From Prinsepia uniflora (lineage: Eukaryota; Streptophyta; Magnoliopsida; Rosales; Rosaceae), in assembly GCA_032719365.1 (NCBI GenBank), contig CM064862.1:82395628-82459627 (forward strand): 64,000 nucleotides of DNA, written 5' to 3'. The notes below the pieces were generated by a model, which ran no database searches, was not told where the DNA came from, and worked only from the letters and a program-made list of their open reading frames with translations. Both the position numbers and the translations under genes were made by a program. Below are positions 10,251 to 21,908 of this stretch, piece after piece (within the stretch, counting starts at the first letter, position 1; each line of letters begins with the position of its first letter).

Positions 10251-11677
10251 CTCAACATCACCCAAATACCAACCTCAGCGTTTCTAACACATCAGGATGA
10301 GTCCACGAATTCAACCTCACTGATGGTCAAACCTGACCATACCAACCTAGCCCGATTCAAAACGAAGCATCAGTCCACCGTGCTTCCACTGCGCTACTCT
10401 GCTCAACTAACGGCATCCTGACCATTCGTCCCGAAGCATGACCTACCAATGGTCATCACATATCCCCGCTCGGTTAGTGGTTCCTACCAGACACCGTCAC
10501 CTCACAACGGGCCACAACCTCGACTCGATGTGCCCATCCGACCATTCACAAGCATCCCAACTGGTGACATATCATCTCTACTCCAGGACTCATAGTACAC
10601 CAGTCCCGAGCCTCTGCTCCTTCTGAGCCAAACCCTTGAACTTCGCTTGGGTCGGGGAAACTAACCTCCCTCAGAGTCCAATACTCTGAGTACCCAACAC
10701 TGGACTCGTCCAGAGTCATCTACAACTCATCCACTACCTCAGTTTCATCTAGCAGCACCCTCTCAGATTCGGCCGTAAATCGACCCAAGCCACAACCATT
10801 ATCTGACCATAAATCCCGACTCACAATTTCCAGACTCAACACTTACTCTGGAGTTTCTCACAAAGATACGTACAGTCCCAACAGAGTTCCTCAAATCCTT
10901 ATCCTCACTCGGGTTATTCAAATCTGTTGCAACCACTGGTTCACTATTACCGTACCACTCGGGTCGTTACACCCGACTAATACCATCCCGTATCGTAACT
11001 CTATACACCAACATCAACCAATATCCATCACTAGGGGAAAAATCCCTCAAATCCCCAAAATAGCTACCTATGCCCGGACACACAAGGCATCTGGCTACTC
11101 GGAGCCGCACAAATCCAATCTCAACCAAATCGATCAAACCGTCACCAATCCATACTATCGTCATTCGACCTAACCCAGCCTGACAAGCCATCATCAACCG
11201 GCTTCCTCGACCCACATGTACCATTAGCTCAACATACTACTATCAGCCCCACAGACCGACCAGTCTACTAATAATCGTAGCTCAGCTCAACATACTACTA
11301 TCGGCCCCACAGACCGACCAGTCTACTAAAAATCGTAGCTCACTGGCTACCATCCGGTTTAACCACGCTGGCATACATCCAACCCTTAGGTCCAACCATC
11401 GAGCATATCCAACACCAACACACTAACTGTTCTGGCCCTAAGCCGACATACGTCATACCTCACACCGCGTATCGATCGACTATCATCCTGACACTAATAA
11501 TCGCCGCTAATTAACCACTAATGAACGTACTGTCACTATCGCATCCAGGTTGATGACGGGTTGTTCCGCGTCGAGACATCACATCCACAGTAGCATCACA
11601 ACACCTAAGTCGACAAACTAACGATTCTGGGAACCAAACCACGTGCAGAGCGCACAAAACCTGCTATGATACCAATT
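10251..11677 (-). mobile_element. Internal region next to the 5' LTR of a minus-strand long-LTR element
   Basis: Non-coding sequence on the left of LTR 11678-14711. Immediately before that LTR is GCTATGATACCA (11663-11674), the reverse complement of TGGTATCATAGC. This is a one-base variant of the tRNA-iMet primer-binding site. The rest holds no readable gag or pol domain, so the element is degenerate or was of the large non-coding type. A 58-bp tandem duplication lies at 11226-11342. Confidence 0.6.
11226..11342. repeat. 58-bp tandem duplication
   Basis: Two nearly identical units begin AGCTCAACATACTACTATC at 11226 and 11284, differing at a few positions. This is a recent local duplication inside retrotransposon internal sequence. 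Confidence 0.85.
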
Positions 11678-14600
11678 TGACAAGACCCACCCCCAATCCC
11701 CCGGGATTAAGGGTAAAATCTTGCTCCCGTCTAACTTACGCATGACACGAAGGCTAAACCAACGTCCAACCTACATATGACACGTAAGTCGGACCAGGGA
11801 TTTCCAATGTACCGTTCTAAAACTTCCGGACTTCCCAGAGCGCGCAGATCTCTACTGTGGATCACGTGTGTGATGTCTCCGTCTCTTTCGACCAACAGCC
11901 CGCACCGCAACAACCTGGAGGGTATCGAAAACATGAAAAGACTGTGAGTGGACAAAAATGAATAATAAGTTTAGAAAACCGTTCAGAAGAAATTACATTT
12001 CTACCCTCCACGCAAAACTAATGCATGCATATAAAATCCATATCATGAAACCATTTCATATCCAAAAACTATTAATGAAAACCATTATCGAAAACCCGAA
12101 TCAAATCCGTCATTCAAATCCAGGGCCTCAGCCCAAAACCACAAACCAATCTCAAAGTACGAGAACTCAGTTTCAAAACTCATCAAAACCAGTTCATCCG
12201 GGCCATTGCCCAAAACATCTGAAAATTAGTGAAAAACCAATGAAAAATATCAATCATGCGAGTTGCTGGATCTCAAGTGCGCCCGAGTCTTTAAACTCAA
12301 AACCATGCGCATAATCAGCCCTTCCCGGGATATCAATGAGTCTTTAAACTCAAAACACAATCACAGGCTTTTGGGGGTATCATAACCAAGTCTTTAAACT
12401 CAAAACATATACCGAGTCTTTAAACTCAAAAAATATCAATCCAAGGCCCTCCCCCTGTCCCCCGGTCAATCAACCGAGTCTTTAAACTCAAAACATGATC
12501 TAGCGGTTTTTTTCTTTTTCTTTCCGGGTCTTTAAACCCAAAACCTTTTTTTCAATCAAGTGAAAACCATAGAAAATCTATATCCGAATTCGCAACAATG
12601 ATTCCGTAAGCCGGCATCTGGAATCATCATCCCGAACCCAAATCCAGAATTTCCTTTCCAAGTTTCAAAACCAAATCCGAAACATCGTTTCCGAAATCTA
12701 GTTCCAAAACTGAAATCTCATTTCCGAAATCCCATGAACAGGGATCCAAGCCCGAAATCACTTTTCCGAAATCCATTTCAAATCCTTGAAATCAAATCAT
12801 ATTTCAAATCCCGAAGTCAAATCATCAAAATCATGCTCAAACAACAATAGAAATCTAAACCTCGTAAAACGTGCGAATACGTAATAATCTCGAAATACTT
12901 GTAAAACCGTAAATCATCAAGATCATAATCAAATCATAGAATCAAGTATAGAAAAACATATAAAAACATATATGCATGCATCAAGAGTTAGAAAGCAAAG
13001 TCTACTCACATACCGTTTTCGCCGCTGCCTCGATACGCGCGCACTTATACTGTTCCCAGCTAATCCACTATCACCAGCTTTCCCGAACCTAACCAAATCC
13101 CATAATAAGGTCACTAACTACTCCATAAGGCTTACACTAAAGCCCCGTAATTTTTCCGTATTTTTAACCATTTTTAATCGAGGACTAAAACCTTCGGACA
13201 TCCCGAAAACTATCGAGACGATGTCCGATCGGCTCGAAACTAATCCCAAAATATTCGTTACGTCAAATACTTTAAAAATCGTGTTGGAAACTTCCCCAAA
13301 AGGAGTGCGACGTGCCCACACGAGCCGCCTGAAGTGGCTGCGTGTGGGCCTCACGCGCCAGGCACTGTTCATCTTCAACCTCTGTTAAACCGGTCTAGAC
13401 CGGTCCGATTCAGACATGTCCAACCCAAACCGGCGTGGGTGGTTCAACCCCATTCCTTCTATGTTTTCAGTCCGTTTTCAATTCTAATTAATCCTTTAGC
13501 TTTGTCTAAGTGTTTACAGTCACTTTAGCACCCAAACATAGAAAGTTAACCGTTAGAATCTACCTCCTAAAGTCTATCGATAAACTGGTTGTTCCCTCCG
13601 TCGTGTTCAACGTATCCCGGCCACCATTCTTTTTGGTTTTGATCCCAAACATCTTCTGGAGTCCCTAGAAACACTTTCCAATCGTCACATCCTCTCAATA
13701 GCCAACAATTCTTCATTTGCCATAATTGATTTCAAACCAAACTTATTTCGAGAAGATGACCCTACCGTCCGCCGTGAGCTCCATCGTGGATACCACTACC
13801 TTCCTCTTGATTTCCCCTCTCTTTTGATGCACAAACCATGGGAAAAAGATGGAAGGCAAGGAAAATGAAATTCACGGTCAAAGTATGCCCTGCCTTCTGT
13901 TTTTCACGGTTGGAAAACCACCATCCACGGCGGCTGTTCACGGCGGCACCACCACACCGTCACGCTGTCTTCTCTCTTTTTCATTCAAACTTCTAAGGAA
14001 AAAGATGATGATCAAAGGGGTTAATCGGGGTGGAAGTTCATGGCACAATTGTGTACTCTGTTTTATTTTTCTCTTTGAACTAAGCCGTGCACATTTAAAA
14101 TGGTTGTAGGCGGTGAGAGAGTTCCACGGCCTTCCAGAGAGGATCATGTGTCCAAATTCCTGTGGCCAATCCTTCCTGGGCAGCCAAGTGTCCCAAATTT
14201 ACTGGGCACAGATCCCTAGGCAGTAAAGGACCAAAATGCCCCTGCCTTCACAATTTACCATTTTACCCATCACGTTCCTAGACCCATAACTTTGTCGTCC
14301 AAACTCCAATTGACTCGTGCCGCCTGTCGTTGTAATCAGGAGATTGAGATCTACCTAACGGTCATCGAAACACGTGAAATTGACTTGTCGTCCAAAAAGT
14401 CAACCATTTGCCCCTATTCCATCAAAATTACCAAAGTACCCTAGAACTTCCGAACGTCATAACATTGTCATCGGATGTCGGAATCGGACGTACCACCTGT
14501 CTATGAACTCGTGACGTTCCGAACTACGTCATGGTCATCGGTCAAACTCCTTTTGACCGTCGGATCGAAAAGTCAACATTTTGCCCAAGTCTAGGGGCAA

Positions 14601-14711
14601 AATCGTCATTTTGCACCGTCCGTCCGAAAGCATCCAACTAATCACCGATTAACTTCACTAATCCGTCATTAACAACTAATATAATCCCGATTTCCGGGAC
14701 GGGCTGCTACA
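11678..14711 (-). mobile_element. 5' LTR (minus orientation), 3034 bp, adjacent to PBS
   Basis: The plus-strand start is TGACAAGACCC at 11678, next to the primer-binding-site variant, and the plus-strand end is GGGACGGGCTGCTACA at 14711. Because the PBS is adjacent, this is the 5' LTR of a minus-oriented element whose internal region lies to the left. It contains the module 11915-13009 (decamers at 11944-11953 and 13000-13009) and a GAGTCTTTAAACTC hairpin array at 12287-12545. Confidence 0.8.
12287..12545. repeat. GAGT(CTTTAA)ACTC mini-hairpin array
   Basis: Repeated GAGTCTTTAAACTC units with irregular spacers end in one GGGTCTTTAAACCC unit. Both arms change together (GAGT with ACTC, GGGT with ACCC), so pairing is kept. 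The same unit forms the arrays at 24,655-24,795 and 29,376-29,570. Confidence 0.85.
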
Positions 14712-15150
14712 AAACCATATTTGGTTTAGACACGAGATTGGCCCTAGATTGTTTGGTTCTCTGTCTTTAATAACTTCAAAAAGAAATCATATAGGATTGC
14801 TCTTACTTTTTCAAAAATTTAAATCCTCTTTATCCTTTAAAAAATTGGATCATAATGAGTGATTCCCTTTTAAAGACTATAAAGATTTTTGTGTCATCTA
14901 CATAGATGATATCTTAGTTTTCTCCAAAATAAAGGAGGATCACAAGCATCATCTACAAATTTGATGCAAAACATTCCAAAACTATGAAATAATCATTTCC
15001 CCTAAAAAGATAGAGGTTGAAAAGGAGGCAGTAGATTTTTTAGGAATAACCCTAAATTTTTCAAGCATAAAATGGCAGGAACATATAATCTCTAATATAA
15101 AAGTTTTTCTTGAAAAATTACAAAACATATAATCTCATTATGATCCAGTT
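14712..15150 (+). pseudogene. Endogenous pararetrovirus-like reverse transcriptase fragment
   Basis: A broken plus-strand frame encodes a tyrosine-isoleucine-aspartate-aspartate (YIDD) catalytic box at 14899-14910, followed by ILVFS and then a histidine-rich helix. Further on are FLG (near 15,036) and a W-Q-x-H-I segment (near 15,070). This spacing is that of the Caulimoviridae/Metaviridae reverse transcriptase, and the YIDDILVFS-to-FLG-to-HI pattern suits caulimovirids. An in-frame stop near 14,960 and a frameshift break it, and no protease or RNase H could be read. It is a dead relic abutting the LTR that ends at 14711. A very divergent Gypsy RT is the alternative. Confidence 0.6.
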
Positions 15151-15287
15151 TTTTAAAGGATAAAAAGCATTTGCATTTTTAAACAAGTAAGAGCAATCCT
15201 ATCTGGTTTCATTTTTGAAGATATTAAAGATAGAATCCATGACCACCAGGAGAAACTCACAGACAAGTATTCTCGAAACCACGAGAT

Positions 15288-15554
15288 TTGACATACAAAA
15301 TTCCTAAACTCCTTTTTGTTCTGAAAAATGAACAAGAAAATGAAGTTGTGGAAACAATTGAATGGGGTATTACTAGCAAGGTAGTATTCCAAAACTTCAA
15401 TTTTCACGAGTTCAAAGATTTTCCATGTTTTATAAAGGCTATGATATATGAAGTAACAAGATATTTTAAATGGCATAAGTATCTGACACTCTCCATAACC
15501 TATAAATTGGGTTGGAGAGAAAAAGAAAAATTCTTTCAATCTTATGAGATATGA
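15288..15554 (+). other. Orphan reading frame downstream of the RT relic
   Basis: An 88-codon open frame beginning MTYKIPKLLF and ending in a basic, aromatic stretch (GWREKEKFF). I do not recognise the family. It is directly followed, one base after its stop, by another open frame of the same strand. Its position after the pararetrovirus-like RT suggests it may come from the same viral relic, but that is inference. Equally it could be a chance frame in AT-rich DNA. Confidence 0.3.
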
Positions 15555-15821
15555 ATGTTAACTCAGACCATTGAAGAGAATGTTCCAGAAGGACCACTCA
15601 TAGGAACAAAACAAATTGCCACAAACCTCAATCTTGAAACAACATGGATTGATCGTCTGATTCACATATTAGAAATTAAAAGACAGCTTGTGTACTCCCA
15701 AAATTTGGTGAAAGTCACTGATGGGAGAAGAATTTTCACCACAAGTCTACCTTCCAATTATTATTTTTCTGAAGAACTAAAAGTGGAAGCTATGGATTTG
15801 ATAAGAAAACTAACCAACTAG
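15555..15821 (+). other. Second orphan reading frame
   Basis: An 88-codon frame beginning MLTQTIEENV and containing GTKQIA and DGRRIF. It starts immediately after the stop of the preceding frame. The composition looks protein-like (balanced charged residues, few low-complexity runs), but no family is recognised. It is possibly part of the same pararetrovirus relic. Confidence 0.3.
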
Positions 15822-16919
15822 AGATGAACACTGGACTTCCCTATAGAATTGGAAATTGTTGTAGAAGAACGAGAAGTTCATAGACAAAATGAAAATCAAA
15901 TGACAATAAGTTCAGAGGAAGAAAATGATGTTGAATATGCCAACATAAACAACATGTTGGAAGTGTTGTTGGCCCTGACTATTTTCAAAGCCATGATAAA
16001 ATTCTGAAAAATCTACACGGAACAGTGTGAAAATAAAATGAAAATAAAGATGAGTTTGTTGTGAAATATTTATTAACTCCATAATTGAAAAAGGAAGGAA
16101 AAAACAAAAGCAAGGAAAAAGATGGTTAGTGGACGTGTATGGAGAAAATAAAAGAAGAGCCATGAAAATGAAATCAAGAAAAATCTTTCCTCTTTTAACC
16201 CTAACAAAATGCTAAGGAAGAGGTTATTTGGGTAGGCGTGTCACCCTAATTTCTTATGAATAATGTCACTAAAAGTTTCTTTTTGCGACGCTTTCTTAAG
16301 TAAATTCGTCGCTAAAGGTGTTTTTGCCCTTAAATTTTGCATTTTACGATTGCGCATAAGTATTCCGATGAAGCACATTTCCTTTTTTACTTTATCATTT
16401 TAATTATTTAATTATTTTTTGTGCCTAGCGATAATTGATTATCAAAGCGTGGGTCCTATTTTGTCCACATTATTATATATAATTTTTTTTAACAAAATAG
16501 TAAACATAGATTAAATAGAACAATTATGTTACTATTACAAGCTATAAACCCCAATTTCATACTAATTATGGTTGTAACCAGAAAAAATAAAACCCAATTT
16601 CATACTAATTATGGTTGTAACCAGAAAAAAAAAACAAAAAAAAAACTCAATAGATCAACATTTTTGAGCATCAACGAACTCCCATCAAATTTTGAAGACA
16701 GCACACTGAAAATCATAGAGTTAAGTAGAACATAGTTTACAACAATTCATCACCACAATGTTAATGCGGCGTTGTAGAGATTGAATAAAGCAACCAACTA
16801 CTCATTACACAAGTTACAACAACAAAACACTGGCACACCTACATACTACACAAAGGAAACCAAAGATCGCACAAATTTGAAATTTGAAGCATGACACAGA
16901 GGCCGGGCCACACCATCGT
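15822..16919. other. Intergenic AT-rich DNA without a recognisable gene
   Basis: Contains a ~40-bp direct duplication (units near 16,549 and 16,590: 'ccaatttcatactaattatg' plus a shared tail ending in an A-run). Near 16,268-16,320 are GCGACG / CGTCGC segments reminiscent of transposon subterminal repeats. No gene was seen. Confidence 0.6.
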
Positions 16920-18185
16920 CTACGAATCTGCTAACAGCAGTCGGATGCCGGACTTCTGCCCCGCCGTAAGCCTAGGAAACTTGATGTTAAACTTGACAAT
17001 CAAGTTCCCCTTCTTGGATGGTTCCTTCTGCATAGGCATCCCTTCTCCATGAACCACTTCTTCATGGGTCAGACAGGAAAAATAATCAATGGAGACTCTC
17101 AGATTTCTCCCGTCCAGGGTCGTTACCTGCGTGTGGCCCCGCAGAGCCTCCGATAGAGACATGTTCTGGGTGACAATAAGATCGTCGCCGTCCCTTTTGA
17201 AAACACCATGTGGCATCTCATCAATGATCAAGACAATGTCTGCCGGTACAACTCCTTTCTGTGTGTCATTTCCTTTCTCCGGGAAAGTTATTTTTGTGCC
17301 CTTCTTCCATCCCAAGGTTACTTGGTTCGGTGAAAGGGGGTCCGATCCGCGATCCGGAATACCCGATCCCAAATAGGGTACGATTTCGATCCAAATCACC
17401 AAATCGACCGACCCATAAATTTAAGATAAATTAAGGATAAAAGATGACTTAGTTACCTATGCAAACTGAATAAATATTGAGTTTATGGAATCATTTTCTC
17501 AGAATTCTGTACGGATTATATATACCATAACGTATCGAGATCTTCTCAATCTATCATACCCCATACCAGAATCCATTTTTCATACCGAACCGACACGCGA
17601 ACCAGGTAACAGGGAGGCCGTGAGTTCGTGGTGGTGGCTACGCCGTGTGGTGACTCAAATCACGACCGTGGGAAGTTCAGGAGGCTGCAGGGAGTCCAAC
17701 GAGAAACGGGAGACGCGGCGGTGCGCACGGTGGTGACAGAATCGAAGGGTAAGCCTCTTTACTCTATTTTCTCGTGGTTTGTCAATTCAAAAGTCTCTCA
17801 ACTGTCAAAATTTCCTCCACTGTGCTTAATCTTCTGAAACAATAACAAAAAAACAAATGGCATCAAATCCAAAAGGAATTTTGATGGAATTATCTGGAGG
17901 ACTGGTGCATACTAATAAAAAGGTTTACAAAAGGAAAATTAGTTTTAAGAAAAGAGCATTTGCGTACCCACTGGCACCAACAACGTCCCTAGAAATCTTC
18001 AACTTTTTGGTGGTTCCCGTATACAAGTCCTCCAAACTACAGGGCAGTGTCCTCTCGATGGCAGGAGCTTTCCTCTGCCGCCCATTTACAGAGATTACTC
18101 GCTCGCCACAAAAACTCCTAACCCCGTTCAAGTCGCAGTTTCCGAAAAACTCCGGCAGTCCAGTATCTGGGCTCCAAAAGCTCAT
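16920..18185 (-). pseudogene. Truncated class B DnaJ pseudogene (no J domain)
   Basis: The minus strand carries the remains of exons 2 and 3 of the DnaJ gene found intact at 48,689-51,864. The exon 3 part (stop at 16,920-16,922, up to about 17,317) reads GWKKGTKITFPEKGND...DIVLIIDEMPHGVFKRDGDDL..., the C-terminal substrate-binding domain. The exon 2 part (17,960-18,185) reads APAIERTLPCSLEDLYTGTTKKLKISRDV. Exon 3 is split: its first ~30 bases are displaced to about 17,790-17,830, with ~470 bp of unrelated DNA between. Exon 1 with the J domain and the start of exon 2 are missing. It cannot encode a co-chaperone. It is one of three DnaJ copies in the window. Confidence 0.85.
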
Positions 18186-18422
18186 CCTTGACCAGAAAAT
18201 TACCTTGGGCTCTCTGTTTCTCTCTGTTTTTTTTTTTCTGCTCTGTTTTTGCTTCTGAACTCTTAAGTGTTGTGGGTGCTAAACGTTTCAAGTGCCATAT
18301 ATAATGGCAAAATGGTGAGGTGAGCTCAATTATTGATGGGACAAAAGAAAAGGAGCGAGGGTAAGAAGATATGGATAGCAAAAGGTGCAAGTGGTAATTT
18401 TGTTTAGGCTTGAAAATTATTT

Positions 18423-18549
18423 AGAAGTTTAACTCATACCTTCACACATTCTCACGCACACTCTCTCTCTCTCTCCCTCTCGTAGACTTGAAAATTATTT
18501 ACATATGAGAGAGTGTGGGAAAATGTGTGAAAGTATGAGTTAAACTTCT
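18423..18549. repeat. Hairpin-forming inverted repeat (MITE-like)
   Basis: The left arm (18,423-18,468: AGAAGTTTAACTCATAC... to CTCTCTC) is the near-exact reverse complement of the right arm (18,507-18,549). A ~38-nt loop contains a CT microsatellite. No coding capacity. The size and shape fit a small foldback element. Confidence 0.75.
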
Positions 18550-18626
18550 CCATTTATTATCAATTGATTTTGATATTTCAATTCCTTTCAACTTCGCCTT
18601 GAGTTTAATACTTGATTCAAATTCAA

Positions 18627-18794
18627 TTTATTTTACACAAAAAGTTATGAAGTGTTAACAAATTTATATAATTTTTTTTTGTGGGAGGAGAATTTCGTTG
18701 GCATGGTTGATTTATTTTACACAAAAAGTTACGAAGTGTTAACAAATTTATATAATTTTTTTTTGTGGGAGGAGAATTTTGTTGGCAGGGTTGA
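18627..18794. repeat. 84-bp tandem duplication
   Basis: Two copies of a unit starting TTTATTTTACACAAAAAGTTA, at 18,627 and 18,711, match almost fully through a T-run and GTGGGAGGAGAATTT. No gene in or around it. Confidence 0.85.
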
Positions 18795-19193
18795 TTTTAG
18801 TAAAACTTCCAAGACAAGGTAACAAAGAAGACTGATTAGCTACAGTTGGTCAAGTACTGTAGCATCACACTCTTTAGTTTACTATTTGCATTTCTGAAAA
18901 GTTGAAGATTCTTCTCTTGTGCTTCTCACGGGTTTTACTTTTGGTGAATACTTGTGTGCGGGGTTTTGTTGTTTGGTCAACACTTCTTTGAGGGGTTTCG
19001 TTGGTCTTCAAAACTCTATGATGATCTTTCAGTTTTATTTGTTTAACTTTTAATTAATCTACTTTCTAATTAAGTTTGCCCAAAAATTATCCCAAAAGCT
19101 CTCACTTAAAATAAGAAATTAAAAAGAAATATTTACATTTTTTACCCAAATTATATATACCTTATAAGGACTAATTTGTAATTTTGCATCTCT

Positions 19194-20050
19194 TGTAACG
19201 CCCCGGAAATTCGAAAAATGTAATATTGTAAAATAATGAATAAAATGACGTTTTTACCCTTGTGATTTGTATGGTCAAATTGTTGAATTTTTTATTGGAG
19301 GGTCGAACGGACGTTGAGTGATGACCGTGACGTAGTTCGGGACGTCACGAATTCATAGACAGGCGGCACGTCCGATTCGGACGAACAGGGTGAAAGTTAT
19401 GACGTTCGGAAGCCCAAGGGCATTATCGTAATTTGGGCGTTATAGGGGAAAAGTTGACTTTTTGTTTGACATTTGGTTTTCGCATGACTCGAAGACCGTT
19501 AGATTCGTCTCGACGCCCCGAGTACAACGACAGGCGGCACGCGTGAAACGGACATCGGGTGACCGAGTTACGGGTCACGGAAGTTGGAGGGCATTTTGGT
19601 AATTATTGCACGGAGGGGCATTTTGGTCATTTCACGGCGGTTACTATAGCACCACCGTGAAAAACAGAGCACACGGCCATGCCGTGGTGTTTTGCGCGTG
19701 CAAATTGTTTAGGGTGGTAGTGGATGGATCAGACGATTTGTTTATGTGGATTGAGGCAGTGGGAGGCACCCATGGGAGACTGAACTGAGCTCAGTGCATG
19801 GGCTGGATTTTAAAATGGCCGTGGTCTCTGTGCGTGCGGGAAACCGTTTTCAGAGACCCCAGTTGGTCTCCCACGAGTTGTTGGCCACATTGATCGATCA
19901 ACCGTGTAAGAGAGTGAGGAGAGGTTTCGTTTGGGTCATTTGGTGCATCAGTGTGAAGGCTGAGGTTGAGAGAAACCGTGAGAAAACATTTTCGGGTTTT
20001 TGGGGGGAAAGCTCAGAGTTCAATTCCTACGGGCCTTGAGACAAATCTAA
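19194..20050 (+). repeat. 5' part of a plus-oriented long LTR
   Basis: It starts TGTAACGCCCCGGAAATTCG at 19,194 and carries the shared block 'gacgtagttcgggacgtcac' and the 'aggcggcacg' motif twice. After ~850 bp it ends and joins minus-oriented family sequence near 20,060-20,090, a head-to-head arrangement. The missing 3' part may be the plus-oriented piece at 33,436-35,145. The bases before 19,194 (TCTCT) and after 35,145 (TCTCA) match at four of five positions, which is suggestive only. Confidence 0.6.
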
Positions 20051-20089
20051 ACACAGGGGGAGTTTTCTGGGAGTGATAGAATCACGATC

Positions 20090-21908
20090 GTGCCGTATAG
20101 GCACCGTATAAGGCCGAAACCTCGAAATACGTGCCTATATGTAACCACAACCAAATGCACTCATGGCATCACCAAACATGTATTAAAACATATAATAAAC
20201 ATTTATGCATGCACCAATTTAGAAAACAAGGTCCACTCACAGACCGTCCAAGCTGCCGCCTCGATTTGCGTGCCATACGGCTCTCCCGAGTCAATCACTG
20301 TCACCGGGACTCCCAAACCTGCCTAAATTGTAATAAAAGGTTACTAACTACTTAATTAACCTCCCACTAAAGCCCCGTAATTTTCTGAAATTTTTAACTA
20401 TTTTAAATCTCGATCCTAAACCTTTTGATGCCCCGAACATTATCGAAACGGTGTCCGATCGATACGAAACCAGTCCCAAAATGTTCGTTACATCGAATAG
20501 AAGATTTCACATGTTGAAGATATTCCCAAAAGGTTGGACACGAGCCCCCACACGCCCAATGAAGGTATTGTGCGTGTAGCCCACGCTCGGTACTGTTCAT
20601 CTTCTTCTCCAAGGGGTGAACTGGGTTTTTCTTGCAACTGGACCGGGCGAACCGGTCTGGACCGGCCGAACTGGTCTAGACCGATTCAAGGCCTAAACCC
20701 GTCCATCTTCGGTCCATTTCATCCCTTTTTTATTCTAATATATTCCTAATCTCATTTTCTATCATTTTAGTCGTTAAAGAACATCAAAACACGAAGGAAA
20801 TCGTACCTCCATGTTAGACAATGGTGACGGCGGCTGAAACCTTCCTCCGCCGTGCATTCCAACCGTCCTAGCCTTAGTAAATGATCCTATTCGACTCCCC
20901 TAGGTCCTAGGGACACAACCCAATCCTTAGAACCGAACAAAAACCAACAAAACCGAAACTTAGATTTTTGAATACTTGCCTAAGGTTTCGGGTTTCCCCA
21001 CCGTGAGCCGCCGCCGTGGCTGGCCATCATTGCCCTCTCATTCCTTCATCACATTCTCAAGGTCACACAGGACCTCAGATAAGGGATGGTGAGGTGTGGT
21101 GGTATGTGAGTTTGTGTTTAATAGAGAAAAATGGAGGATGAACAAATATGGGGCGGGGGGAGGGGGAGTGGGTTTGTGAGGAAAAACAAAGAAGATATTG
21201 ATGTTTGATCAGATGAGAGGAGAGAGGATTAAATGGATGGTTAAGATTTGAGAGATTAAGTTAGATGGATGGCTAGGATTTAATGTTGAAAAGATTAATT
21301 ATAAAATAATAGAAATAATAGTATTTAATTATGTTAGATCCACAAATTAGGGGTTTGGGCCAATGGGATGAGTGACATTTGTCACTCATCCATGGGTCCC
21401 ACTTAAAATATCTACCCAATCAGATATTGCCAAATCATCATCGTCTCGAAGTACGTGCATAGTGAAATCGACCTTCCGTGATCCATAACTCTCGTGTTCG
21501 AAGTCCGATTTCAGTTTGCCGACTGTCCACGGATTCGTATCATCCCGATCTACGTAATGGTCCTCGGCCCTCGGCCATCGGACATCCCGGTCAAAAAGTC
21601 AACATTTTACCCTTTTTAACCATAATTACCAAAATGCCCCTTAAGTTCCGAACGTCATAACTTCTTCCTCAAATGTCGGAATTGAACGTGCTACCTGTCT
21701 ATGAACTCGTGACGTCACAAACTACGTCACGGTCATCGATCAAAGTCCATTTGACCGCCAGAATGAAAAGTCAACGTTTTGCCCATGCCTAGAGGCAAAA
21801 CGGTCATTTTGCATCGTTTGTCCGATTTCGCTCAACTAATCACCGATTAACCTCACTAATCACGATTAGTCACTAATTTAATCCTGGAATTCGGGACGGG
21901 TCATTACA
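20090..21908 (-). repeat. Truncated minus-oriented LTR followed by PPT
   Basis: The plus-strand end is GGGACGGGTCATTACA at 21,908. It has the palindrome at 21,367-21,390 and the right-hand decamer GTCCACTCAC at 20,231-20,240, but the other half of the module and the LTR terminus are absent. Directly after 21,908 the sequence CCTTCCCTCCTTAATT is a polypurine tract on the minus strand, next to 'atttcgtcctcgaaat'. This is therefore a 3' LTR, with its internal region to the right. Confidence 0.7.

Noticed and set aside
13849..14109. 86-codon plus-strand frame with hydrophobic segments
   Set aside because: Lies within the LTR 11,678-14,711; not conserved as a frame in other LTR copies and no domain recognised.
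16255..16330. CACTA-type transposon end (GCGACG / CGTCGC motifs)
   Set aside because: Only scattered short motifs; no CACTA terminus, no inverted repeats and no target duplication found.
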